Positions 1 to 18,800 of a stretch of DNA of 64,000 nt are shown in pieces; position 1 is the stretch's first letter; every line of letters begins with the position of its first letter. Source of the DNA: Xiphophorus maculatus (taxonomy: Eukaryota; Chordata; Actinopteri; Cyprinodontiformes; Poeciliidae); contig NC_036454.1 of the NCBI RefSeq assembly GCF_002775205.1, positions 10,746,882-10,810,881 on the forward strand, given 5' to 3'. The notes under the pieces were generated by a model. That model searched no databases, was not told where the DNA came from, and was given only the letters and a program-made list of their open reading frames with translations. Made by a program: the position numbers and the translations under genes.

Positions 1-1166
1 ACTCGGCTGAATGAGCGCTATTACGGCGATAACTTAGGAGCTTGTCGAGTGTTTATATTTCAAAACAGATGCGCTTAAAGTACATTTTGCGTCCGATTTT
101 GCATCGGATTCTGTTTAGACAGTTTTTCTTTTCCATTATGATATATCGCCGCCATCTTTAATTATCAACTGGCTGCGCTTAAGGATGACCAGCGGCGCCC
201 TCTGCTGGATGGCGGCCAAAGTACAACAATAAGGTAATGAATGTAAATAATTTATTTAATATATTTTCCGTGACGTGAGCTATGCAAAGGTAAGTTAGCC
301 AACTGTGCGATGCTGTTACAGTTAGCTAACTGTGTTTAGTTGGATTGGTGTTGTTTAAACACAACACCAAAGGATTGTTTTTAAATAAAAGGATAAATGG
401 CCAAAGATCAGGTCTTTGAAAAGAAAGCCTGAAAATACCAGTGGAACTCTGGGTGAGCTGCAGAACTTTTGTTTTTGAACACTATTATGACACATAGCAT
501 GCGACATGCTGTGCTGAATGCGATATACCGGTGACAAGGCAGTGAACAAAGCTGCACCCCACACCGACTAACTGCATCTTTACACCAAAAATAAAACTAT
601 TTATGCTAGGATATGTGCTGCCTGAAAGAAAATGTTTGTATTTGCCAACGTAACTCAAGTCTATTTTCTTATATTACACTTCTAAATTACAAATCAAGTG
701 TTTGTCAAAATGTTATTAATGCAGACAACACTTGTAGTAAAACACCTAGTCGATTTCCATGTGTAAAACATGTATAAAACTTAGAGTACATACTTTCAGA
801 ATACTGTAAATAACTCAAAATGCACCAAGTAGTAGTTTGTGGTTTTATCTGGCCAGTCACTTTCACAAAACAGCACCACCCTTCCCTTTAGGAGGAACAA
901 AGACAATGGGTAAACAGACTAATACTTTCATTTCAAGTTGTATATATTAAGATGTTGTGTTATCACGAAGGTAATTTCAAGTTAGGTAGTACTGTGCCTG
1001 AAAAACTTTGGCAAAAACTCAGGTCTAAGCAGATATTATTAGTTAATCGACTGTAACAAAGTTTAATCTAATGAACCATTAATTAACAATCAATCTTGAG
1101 TCGACTCATTGTTTGAATCCCTAAAATCGACACGCCACCAGGTCAACAGTGTTGAACAGTTCTGAC
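1..1166. other. dhx37 intron 14 (part); repeat-bearing, no exon seen
   Basis: No helicase-like exon was found on the minus strand. Positions 130-231 and 1018-1100 each match parts of 5530-5950 in another dhx37 intron, so a dispersed repeat is present here, apparently interrupted by about 790 bp. The rest is AT-rich and unremarkable. Confidence 0.6.
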
Positions 1167-9403
<8,237 letters not shown>

Positions 9404-11177
9404 TTTAAACAAGCAACTGGATATAACACAGACGACAGTCTCTGATACAGAAACAGACCAGGCTGAGACTTTAGCAGCTCAAAAACGACTAAAGGACAAT
9501 AATTCCTCGTCATCAAACCGCCTTAAACTTTTGTGCTGTGGAACTCATGATATAATTGTTTTAAAGTCGTTATGTCTTCAATATAATTGTTCAAAATGGT
9601 GAAAAGAGGATAAATTAGCCACTGAAGGATCTAATGTGGAAACCTCACGTGTAAACATGTGAAGGTCCAACTGTTAAAACTGTCCCCCCCGGAACAGTTA
9701 CTTCGTAGAAGTGTTCCGCCGAGGCATTAAATTAAATTAAAGCAAAAATAAATAATAGAACCAAAGTAATATAAAATAAAAATTAAAAGGATAAATAATA
9801 AAAGAACGTAGAACCTAAAAATAAAATTTAAAAGAAAACGAAAAAATTTAAAGAAAGAGAAATTAATAAATAAACAGAACATTAAGAGAAAAGGGAAAAA
9901 TTGGAAAGAAAAAGAAAGCAAAATAAATAAACCGAGACATTAAACAAAATGAAAAAGGAAAGAAAAGTGGAAATGATGACAAATAGGTGGAAAAATAAAA
10001 ATTCGAAACATAAGATAAAAATAGAAAACACATTTAAATGGAAAAGGTTCAGTGAATCACCAGAAAAATGTTATAAAAGATGCTTAGCAGTAAAACAGTG
10101 TGGCAAAAACAAGTACTTTAAAGTTTAGTTTATTATAAATTCTAATATAAATTTTTATAAAATACATGTGGTTAAGGACACAAGTGGATATAAATTTCTC
10201 TCTTTGGTCTTGACGCAATCTAACAAATTTCAAACAATTTAATTAGGAAGAGTTAAGTTTGCAGAATATAAACAATATTGAATTACTCAATTCAAAAATT
10301 AAATAGATGTTCCTAAAAATTAAAAATAACTAGTCTTATGAGTGACTCTTATATTTGTGACATCTAGAAATATCTTAAACTAACAAAGGTTCATAACTTT
10401 ATTAACACATTTACAGACTTCTACAAGTAATTCAGAGAGAGAACATGATTAATAGACTGAAATGCTAAATAATAACCAGACAGCTACAACAGCATATTAG
10501 GGTAATCGTAGATAGAAAAGAAGGAGGAAATTTATGCCAAAAAACCCCCAAAGAAGTTTTGAAAATAATCTCAGATATTTTTTCAGAAAAACAAGGAAGT
10601 TTCTGGGTACAAAAGTTGAAAATTTGCTAGAAAAGTTTTGAGATTAATCTCAGAATTTCTTTTTAGAAAGAAGCTTAGAAATTTCTCAGTCTGGGTTTTT
10701 ACATTTTGAGTTTGAAAACCCAGCAAACCCAGTTTGTTTTCAAACCCACCATTTTTTAAATTTAAAAATTTGCTGGGTTTTATAGCAAACCCACAGCAAA
10801 TCTTCTGGGTGTGCTATAAAAACACAGAAAATGTGTCTAAGATATTTTATATAAAAAAATTTTTCAAAAAAGTCTAAAATTTTACAAAATAAAGCTAATT
10901 CTGATTTTGAAAGTGAACTTTTTCCTAGAAAGAATTCAGAAATCTCAAATAGTCAAACATTTTGAATTTTTGAATTTTCAAGTTCCTTTTGTTTTTGGCT
11001 TTTTTTCTTCTTGACCCTAACAAAGCCATCGTAAAAAAAACTAACTGATATTGTTTCTAGAAAAAGGAGCAAAAATACAGACTCAATGCAGATTTTTTGA
11101 CAGTTTTACAGCTACTAGATAAAAATACAAGGCACTCCAGTTATATTTATGGTCAAAAGAGGGTTAAGGGCTTCATC
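9404..11177. other. Intergenic region dhx37-gp1bb
   Basis: 9404-9720 is the presumed dhx37 promoter. 9726-10075 is A-rich low-complexity sequence (AAATAAA-like). 10530-10990 holds degenerate repeats of AGAAATTTCTGAGATT and CTAGAAA motifs resembling those at 44440-44820. No gene was seen. Confidence 0.6.
9644..9653. promoter_or_regulatory. E-box in the dhx37 upstream region
   Basis: A CACGTG core (9646-9651) lies about 245 bp upstream of the dhx37 start codon, with a second looser E-box (CATGTG) just beyond. A GGAACA/TGTTCC inverted pair lies at about 9690-9716. MYC/USF-type E-boxes are common at ribosome-biogenesis genes, so a promoter role is plausible but unproven. Confidence 0.3.
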
Positions 11178-11798
11178 TCAGATGCTGCTGTCCTTTAAAA
11201 GCTCATAATCGTTTTCTCTGAGTCCATCCCCGGCCGTGAAACTCTCCTCCGTGGTCCGCTTGGCCTCCTTTGTCAGCCTTTCGAACCTCTTCAGGAAAAC
11301 GATGAGAGCCACCAGCAGAGCCGCCTGTACCGCCACAAACACCAACAGGGAGCCCAGAGAGGCCAGGGCCAGGTTGCAGTACCAGTAGTGGCAGGACTCC
11401 AGCACCTCCTCCTCGGTCAGATACACCACAGAGCGCCCCCTCAGGCTGGGAGGAGAACTGCAGTTCACCCCCAGGTAGGACGCGACGTCGGTGGTCTGAC
11501 GTCTCAGCCAGGCTCGCAGGTAGAGGATGCCGCAGTCACATATCCAGGGATTGCCGTGGAGGGAGACGGAGCGCAGGGACGTCAGATCGTCCAGCAGCCC
11601 GTTGGGGAGGGTGCTCAGCAGGTTGTCATGGAGACGCAGGTCGGTGGTTCCTGTCGGGAAACTGGGGGGCATGGAGCCGGAAGTGAGAAACCTGCCGCTG
11701 CAGTTCACCCGACGTCCCTGACAGGAGCAAGGGTGGGGGCATGCCAATGACCTGTGACCTCCGAGTAAGAGAAGACACAGGAGCAGGTACGTCGTCAT
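11178..11798 (-). CDS. gp1bb: Platelet glycoprotein Ib beta chain
   Basis: A 206-residue single-exon reading frame, the same length as human GP1BB. Residues 1-19 form a signal peptide (MTTYLLLCLLLLGG). The LRR N-cap has Cys20, 24, 26 and 33; one leucine-rich repeat follows (TTDLRLHDNLLSTLPNGLL); the C-cap begins NPWICDC and uses Cys87, 89, 113 and 136. Cys141 in SCHYWYC corresponds to the juxtamembrane Cys that bonds GPIb alpha. A transmembrane helix spans about 142-169, with a ~37-residue basic then acidic tail. The protein is part of the GPIb-IX-V receptor for von Willebrand factor on platelets or fish thrombocytes. I start at the ATG at 11796-11798, just inside an acceptor (CTGCAG, exon start 11808); the frame upstream is open only through intron sequence. 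The tail differs from mammals. Next to sept5, as in human 22q11. Confidence 0.95.
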   Translation of the reverse strand: MTTYLLLCLLLLGGHRSLACPHPCSCQGRRVNCSGRFLTSGSMPPSFPTGTTDLRLHDNLLSTLPNGLLDDLTSLRSVSLHGNPWICDCGILYLRAWLRRQTTDVASYLGVNCSSPPSLRGRSVVYLTEEEVLESCHYWYCNLALASLGSLLVFVAVQAALLVALIVFLKRFERLTKEAKRTTEESFTAGDGLRENDYELLKDSSI

Positions 11799-11927
11799 GG
11801 TTACCAAACTGCAGGGAAGAAACAAAAGGTCACTGAGGTCAAAGAAGCACTTGAAGTAGTTCCACTCTTACTTGAGTACAATTTGTGGTGAGAGACTAAC
11901 ATGTAAGAAATAAAGCTGTAGCATTAA

Positions 11928-12351
11928 ACCAAAGAAAGTCCATCCATCCATCCATTTTCTGTTCACCCTTTGTCCCTAATGGGGTCGGGAGGGTTGCTGG
12001 TGCCTATCTCCAGCTACGTTCCAGGCGGGAGGCGGGGTACACCCTGGACAGGTCGCCAGTCTGTCGCAGGGCAACACAAAGACATACAGGACAAACAACC
12101 ATTCACACACACACACACCCCTAGGGAGAATTTAGATAGACCAATTAACCTAACAGTCATGTTTTTGGACTGTGGGAGGAAGCCGGAGTACCCGGAGAGA
12201 ACCCACGCATGCACAGGGAGAACATGCAAACTCCATGCAGAAAGACCCCGGCCGGGAATCGAACCCAGGACCTTCTTGCTGCAAGGCAACAGTGCTACCA
12301 ACTGCGCCACTGTGCAGCCCAAATTGTTTAATTGTTTGACCAAAGAAAGTC
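11928..12351 (-). mobile_element. tRNA-derived SINE with 13-bp target-site duplication
   Basis: The element lies in minus orientation between identical 13-bp flanks ACCAAAGAAAGTC (11928-11940 and 12339-12351). Read on the minus strand it begins with an A-box-like GGCGCAGTTGGTAGCAC and a B-box GGTTCGATTCCC, continues through a conserved body and ends in a GGAT-type tail (plus-strand ATCCATCCATCC at 11941). Length and layout fit common teleost SINEs. The long reading frames across it are not genes. Confidence 0.9.
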
Positions 12352-12362
12352 AAACAATTAAA
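12327..12362. repeat. 14-bp inverted repeat next to the SINE
   Basis: Arms at 12327-12340 (ending TAATTGTTTGAC) and 12349-12362 (beginning GTCAAACAATTA) are perfect reverse complements around 8 nt. The right flank duplication of the SINE lies within it. Confidence 0.85.
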
Positions 12363-12478
12363 TAGAAATGCACAAAAAATTTTAATTCAAGAATTAATTG
12401 AGAAACTTATATGGCAAGACATTTTGAGCAATAATCAAGAAAGAGAACTGAACCGAGTATGGCAAGACATTAACCAGA

Positions 12479-12665
12479 AGTGGACAGAGTACCAAAAAAT
12501 TGTACTCAAGTAAGAGTAGCACTACTTCAGCATATTTTTACTCAAGTAAAATTAAAAGTAACCGTTCAATAAATTACTTATTCTCACTTAATAAATTAAG
12601 TGAGAATAAGAAAGTATTTGGCAAAAATGCTACTCAAGTACTGAGTAACTGATCAAATTATCAAT
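12479..12665. repeat. ACTCAAGTAAAAGTA-type dispersed repeat, copy 1
   Basis: Starts with GTGGACAGAGTACC and carries several ACTCAAGTAAAA units, ending near CTACTCAAGTACTGAGTAACTG. The same family occurs at 18985-19770, 52083-52615 and 55141-55910. It is probably a non-autonomous mobile repeat common in fish. Confidence 0.75.
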
Positions 12666-13337
12666 GATTTAATATTTAAAAATTACATCATCAGATGCAC
12701 CAAAAGGTAAAGTTACATCAAAATTTTGGTATTTTAAGGACTAAACTGAAAATAATTAATTTTGAAACATCACTTCTTTCAATATAAAATGTATGAAACT
12801 TTAACAAAAACTACTGAATTACTGATAACTAGGATCAATTTGTTTGAATTAGATTGATTTTTACTTTTTTTCTGTAAGTGACTTGAGACAATATTTGTTG
12901 TGAACTGAACTAAAATAACTGATTTGAATTTAAACAATGTCTAATATTGGTAATCAATGTTAGAAAAATGAAGCAATATTATTTATTTAAAATTAAAATT
13001 AGCTTAAAATACATCGTCTATCCAGAATCTTTTTGAACATTAATTATCTTCTATTTTTCTCCACAAAAACTGTTCAATTCTGACAAATCTACAGATTTTA
13101 TCCCACCAGTTTATGATTTTTCAGTAGTTTTGTGTTGTTTTTCTTGGGCACTGAACGATAATTTGAAAAAAATGTTTAAAAGATCATACGCTTTTAAAGA
13201 TGTATTATGTTCACCTAGACAACAAAACCTTTTCTTTTCTCATGCAAGTTTATGTGACAGTTAGCACTGAATATGCAAAATATCCACTAAAGAGTAACTA
13301 ATTTAATATAAAATTTAAGAAAAGTTTGACATTTACC

Positions 13338-13395
13338 TTTGTTTCTAGACGTCCACTGGAGACGAATTTCCTTCTTCTGGCTGATTTTTAGAAGA
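13338..13395 (-). other. Candidate 5' non-coding exon of gp1bb
   Basis: Minus-strand sequence ends with a good donor (AAACAAAG|GTAAATG, exon end 13338) and would splice over a 1.5-kb intron to the acceptor at 11809-11810. The transcription start is not defined; 13395 is only a rough limit. GATA motifs lie just upstream. Confidence 0.4.
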
Positions 13396-13427
13396 AGAGT
13401 ATAGCGAGTGTGACAGCTGGCTCACAC

Positions 13428-13468
13428 TGATAAACACTGCTGTCAAGTGATGAGCCTGTATTCACACG

Positions 13469-13564
<96 letters not shown>

Positions 13565-13567
13565 TAA
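13428..13567. promoter_or_regulatory. GATA motifs upstream of gp1bb
   Basis: TGATAA at 13428-13433 and AGATAA at 13562-13567 lie 30-230 bp upstream of the candidate gp1bb leader exon. Megakaryocyte genes, including human GP1BB, depend on GATA1. The motifs are short, so chance occurrence is possible. Confidence 0.3.
13463..13562. repeat. (CA)n array with a CG-alternating head
   Basis: A 100-bp uninterrupted purine-pyrimidine alternation: CACACGCGCGCGCGCA followed by about 42 CA units. It lies between sept5 and gp1bb, close to the candidate gp1bb promoter. Confidence 0.97.
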
Positions 13568-14788
13568 TCTACCACAGAATATGTCAGAAGATCCTCCTAG
13601 TTCCTGGAAAACAAATAGAAAGTTAATCATAGAAAAATATTTGTCATAACCTCCATTAAAAATTTCAGCAGATTTGAATTGCGCTGTTGAGTAAAATCCA
13701 TAATCAATAATAGAAAGATTCCATAGGTAAATCTTCTAACTCTTACTAGAGAACTGCAAATTACTAGTAACATTTTAAAATCTTAGGCTTCATCTTCATG
13801 TCAGATGTGTTTTTATTACTATTTGGATGTTTACTCACATGTTGCACCTTAGATTTTATTTCCATTTAAATTTCCTAGTAGATTTTTGTTATTTTGTTAG
13901 TTTTAGTTAGCTATAAAAACCTTGGTTTACTTTTAAAACTTTGAGCTCAAATGCTCTCTGACGCCCCCTGTTGCTCTGGTGGAAACACGATTCTGCAAAG
14001 TCTCTCCCAGATAGACACTCTTTGATATCATTGAACTTTATTAATTTTAATTGAAATTCTCACCTTGACATGCTCAATAATCTGTGATCAGCTCAATATA
14101 AGGATTTAACAAAAAAAATCAATCTGCTAACTATGCTGATTTTAAGCTGCTGGTTTAAGTGATTTCACATCTTTGCTTACTGTTTACCACATGCAAACTC
14201 TGTTAGTGAAGAAATACAGAAATATTTTTAAGTTTGCAAAACACCGTAGTGTTACTGACAAACTTTATATGAATAAATTACCGAAAAATGTATTTCTCCA
14301 GGATGCCTGACTGTTATTTTAAAGCTTTGGGGATTTTAAATTGAGGCATTTTATTTCTTTGCTGTTTCATCTAAACTTTAGGTACTTTACTGAATTAGAA
14401 AGCATACAAGAAAAGATATTTAAATATATTTTTGATTAAGTAGCTTTGGATGGAAATGTTAATCTAGTTTTACCTTCTGCAAAAATAGAAACTCCTCCAT
14501 CATAAAAACCTTTTTTTAATTGTTTTTGGCTCACAAAGTACTGCAACAGGAACATTAGTGCAGACATACTATATTATATCCAGGCATCCTCTGCCAGGCG
14601 GGATGATGACGCTGTGAGCAGAGGGAGGAAAAATGTCTGCAGGAGATAAATATGAATCAGCAGATCATGTTCCTGCAGAAGCTTCGTTTTCCAGTGTTGA
14701 AGGACACAGTGATGTGCTCACTGGACTCAAACTCTAAAAATAAAACAACAAGGAGTCAGAAAAAACAACAGCTTGACAAGAAGAGGAG

Positions 14789-14794
14789 TTTATT
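14789..14794 (-). promoter_or_regulatory. Candidate sept5 polyadenylation signal
   Basis: AATAAA on the minus strand, about 950 nt after the sept5 stop codon, followed in the transcript by a T- and GT-rich stretch. It would give a 3' UTR of ~0.95 kb containing a TG repeat (plus-strand CA at 14877-14906). Confidence 0.45.
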
Positions 14795-14876
14795 TATCAC
14801 ACCTTTGCAAAATGGGACACAAAGACTGAGCTCACAGCCTTCAGGGCTGTACAGGTCATCAGCAGCAGTAAAGTCC

Positions 14877-14906
14877 ACATACACACACACACACACACAC
14901 ACACAT
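14877..14906. repeat. (CA)n microsatellite in the presumed sept5 3' UTR
   Basis: About 15 CA units on the plus strand, read as a TG repeat in the sept5 transcript. Confidence 0.9.
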
Positions 14907-15744
14907 ACAGCCACCTGCACACACTCTGCAGCCTTAGCTCACATGGATTTTTCACTACGTTAACAGAAGCACAGACGTGGTATTGGCTCCTCATCACTTA
15001 TTTCCCATAATGCCGTGGTGACGACGCAAACAGCACGCTGGAGGCATTAAATACAAGCACAAGGAATTGGATAAAAAGCAGTAAAAAATAGGCCCAAAGC
15101 TTCCAGGAGATATGAGTAGTGACAGCATGCGCACACATGCACCCCTTAATGCTCAAACCTTTGTTTTAGCTGTTAGCAGTGAGTGCATTTTAAGCCCAGA
15201 CTTCACGTTAAAAAACCTGGAAGAAGATGTTTACACTGACCATAAGGAACCCTAAATGTTAATGAAGAAATTCACAGCAAATGTTCGATTTCAATGAATT
15301 GGAGCTTTCTCAAACGGGGAAAATATGGACTTTCATGGACGGAAACCTGGAGTTGAAGAAATATTATGATACACTCGCATATCCAACACACAATTGCATA
15401 ATAAAAACAACACCCATGTTCAAATCTAATCATTAGCCTACAGCTCTTTACAAAACACCTCACATTATATCCAAAAATGTTAAGCACTGCGTTATAAATT
15501 AGATACTGAGAAGTTATTTAAATTATATCTTAAAATTATTCGAGTTGATGTCACAGCCAGGGGCTCAAAACTGGAAAACACAAACAACTTCCAGGCAGAC
15601 AGACAAAATGGAGCACCAAACTGAAGAGAAATGCAGAGTCCGACGGGGTTTGCCGCTCAGAACAATCCAAATCCAGGTCTGAAGGTGTCACTGTCATTCC
15701 AGGAGAGGAACAGCAGGTGGCGCTGCAGGGCAGCTCTGGATATG

Positions 15745-15807
15745 TCACTGATCCTTGTCGTGCATCTGCTGCTGCATCTTATTCAGCATTTCCTGCATCC
15801 TCTTCAG
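15745..15807 (-). CDS. sept5: sept5 last coding exon
   Basis: Acceptor CTCTGCAG, then [20 protein letters not shown] and TGA at 15745-15747. It completes a short amphipathic coiled coil; the 3' UTR continues to the left. Confidence 0.93.
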   Translation of the reverse strand: MKRMQEMLNKMQQQMHDKDQ

Positions 15808-18800
15808 CTGCAGAGAGAGTATTAAAGTGGACAAGTCAACACATCATAAATAACCTGCGTGTTTTCAGAAATAAACAGGCTGTTCATGAAAAAATGAGAA
15901 TATAAATGGCTACTTTTGCACATTTTGCACTGTCACAGTATCTGTACTTTGCCATAATTGGACCTGCTGCTACTTCTTTGGATGGTTAAGTGCCTTTAGT
16001 TAATTTAGTTGTATATATTGTTATTATTATTATTGTGTGTTTGCTTATTTTTACTGTATATATTTGACCTTTTGCACGGGAGCTGCAATGGAAATTTCGT
16101 TGAATTCTGTTCAATGACAAGAAATGCTATCTACTCTATCTACTTTGAATAATTAATTGATCATACTGCACTGTTTGATAACTAGGATCAATTGAAATGT
16201 GTGTGATTAAAGTAATATAATTTTTCTTGTAATTGTTGAGACGACATTTGTTGTATATATAAAGAAACTGAATTGAATTGAAATTCAAACATGCTTCATC
16301 ATTTTTTCCAGACTTATTAATGCTTACAGACTAATAAATTTAATTCCACACTTTTCAAGAGTGTTTGTGATGATTGTCCTTCAAGTAGCGTCAAGCAAAC
16401 TGCTAACTTCCATAGCTATGTACTGTACCACATCGTTTCTGCTAGTCAGTTCACATCAAGCCGTCATATTCTAATTTAATTAGCTTACATGGACCCAGTA
16501 CATTTTAATTCCTTCAGATTAACCTCAGTTATAGCTATACCCATTCCAGATGTAGCTGAATATCTTGGAAAACAAATAATTTTTTATGCGTTTTGGACTT
16601 TCATTCATACAAAAACTCAGTTTAATAGATTTAATAATCCGCCAATATATCCACGTACTTACTTTGACACGGCTCCCAATCGGCATCGTCTTGATTTTTA
16701 ATAATTTTATATTCTAATACGCTAAATAAAAAGTAGTTAAATCTACAAATCTGTCCACACAAATTAACTTTCTTGCGCCATGTTGAATTCCTAACATGAA
16801 GACGATTTTTTTTGTTGTTGTTTTGAAATTATCTTCTTCTTCTTGATTTTTATTGGCGGTTTGTAAGAAACGTTACCGCCACCTGCTGGCATGGGAGATT
16901 TAATTTATAAAAGCATTACTGAAATAAATAATCAAATTCTATGAGGCAATTTAGCTTTCATTAAAAATCGAATAATTATTTGCATATGTTTGCACATGAA
17001 TAATAATTAGCATATCACTGTAGTATCAAAGTAGTCAAAGTATCGACTATCCTAATCTTTTCCGTAATATTTTCAAACTTTCTCCTTCCATTGCTTGTCT
17101 CTTTTTCATATTTATTACATAATATAACATGCTATATTGTTTCATATTTCTGTTTTTAAGTAATCTGATTGTCTGACGTGGGTTTTAGCTTTGCACTACA
17201 CTGACCTCTGTAGGTTTGGCGTGTTATAAGCAACGCTAAGAAGCGGATTTGGACAAAAACTTTTCAGAATCCAATCTAGTGTATTCAATATAATTTTTTT
17301 TAGACGACATAGCGGATATATTTGTTTTCATAAAGACCCGGAAATGCGTGTTGAAGGCCTCAGTTAAATGCAAGCAGATTCAATTACAAACAGTCCATCT
17401 GGTTCTGACTTTATTGCTTTGGGAATTATTGCAACATGTCCCGTTGTGATGCATTCAGTTATATTGCAAGATATTTTATGAAACTGGATTGTGAAGTAGA
17501 AAGGCAATTAACTCTACACATGTTTATGTCCTTCTACATCTATCTGGTACAACCTGCAGCGGCCACTGGCCAAGAGAGCTACACCCTGAAAGGTTCATCA
17601 GAGGAACACACAGTCATGCACACACACCCACCCACACACACACACACATAAAAATAACTTAGAACAAGGATGTCCAAAGTGTGGCCTGGGGCCATTTGCG
17701 GCCCCCTGGAGGATTTTGGGCGGCCCCCTGACCTCAATTGGAGAATTGAGCAGATCTAGCCTGAAGCATAGTTGGTTGATGCAAATGGAAGCTTTTTAAA
17801 TAACATCTTAAAAAAATATTAGGAGCAAAAAACTAGATTCCCATTTATTAATGAAGTTTTTGCATTCATTGTAATTTGAAGTAATTATCAATGTTACGTT
17901 TATTTATATCGCACTTTTAAGAACAGGTTTATAGTGTACTAAAGTGCAGTATGAGGACAGAATAGAATAAAATACAGAAAAGAAAACTAAAACATCACAA
18001 CAGAAAAGTCCTCCACTGAATGCTAACAAATAAAAATAATTTTTAAGAAGCAATTTAAAATTACCTAGAGTGTGGAGCAAATCTAATCTGGAGGAGTAAC
18101 TTAGTCCAAACAGTAGAAACTACAATTATTGACTAGATTTTTCTGAAAAGCTCAAATTAAGAAACCAATCAACTTAAAAAATGTAGCAATATGCTAGATC
18201 TTTTTATGTTTTGTGTCTACAGTGATTTTTGATCTGTTTTCTAAATTTTTTTGCCCTTTACTGATGAGATAAATTTAAAAAAGGGGGAAAAATGATGCTT
18301 TTAGCTTAACCATTTTGGACACACTGACTCAGAGTAACAAATTAACAGTCATGAGTACCTGGCTTGTTCCTGCTGGAAACAAAGAACTACTGTTTCACCA
18401 TTCAGTTCATTCACCATTCATTCTTAAATAAAAAGTCTAGACTTTTTCTTACCTCTTCGTCTTTCATCTTGATTAGCTTCTCAGTGTCTGCGTCTGGAGT
18501 GGACAGCGGCAGGATGGGGATTGGACTCTCCATCCGGTTATCCTGAGCCAGTTTACTAAGAGGCGAAACAGAAAGCAGAGGAGGGATGAAACGTTCCCTT
18601 CGACCTGTAAACATCAGCGCCAGGTTCATGAAACATTCCCATTCTGCACCTTTTCTCCTCATCAGACTCTTTCTCACACAGAGAGACAAACCTAGTCATC
18701 TCCTGGATGCACTGCGCTCTGTAGTTTTCGTAGTGGACGTCGCAGGTTACGTCTTTAAGGTCGTGCATGTGCGAGCGGATCAGCATGTTCCTCAGTTTCA

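Larger units (their letters stand above)
11809..14780. other. gp1bb upstream and sept5-gp1bb intergenic region
   Basis: Contains the SINE, an ACTCAAGTAA repeat, the candidate gp1bb leader exon and the CA array. 13600-14700 is AT-rich, with no exon or RNA gene recognised. Confidence 0.55.
15808..18452. other. sept5 intron with retroelement and MITE remnants
   Basis: Holds a retroelement-like 3' tail (15901-16150), a repeat with GCCACCTGCTGGC near 16870, a CA-rich patch at 17615-17650 and the end of a hAT-type MITE (17665-17745). The rest is AT-rich, and no exon was found. Confidence 0.6.

Noticed and set aside
11799..11825. Longer N-terminus for GPIb beta starting at 11825
   Set aside because: The upstream codons cross a splice acceptor (CTTCCCTGCAG) and begin with TTG; the ATG at 11798 is followed directly by a good signal peptide.
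11970..12365. 131- and 109-residue open frames
   Set aside because: They lie entirely within the SINE and its flank; the apparent protein is translated repeat.
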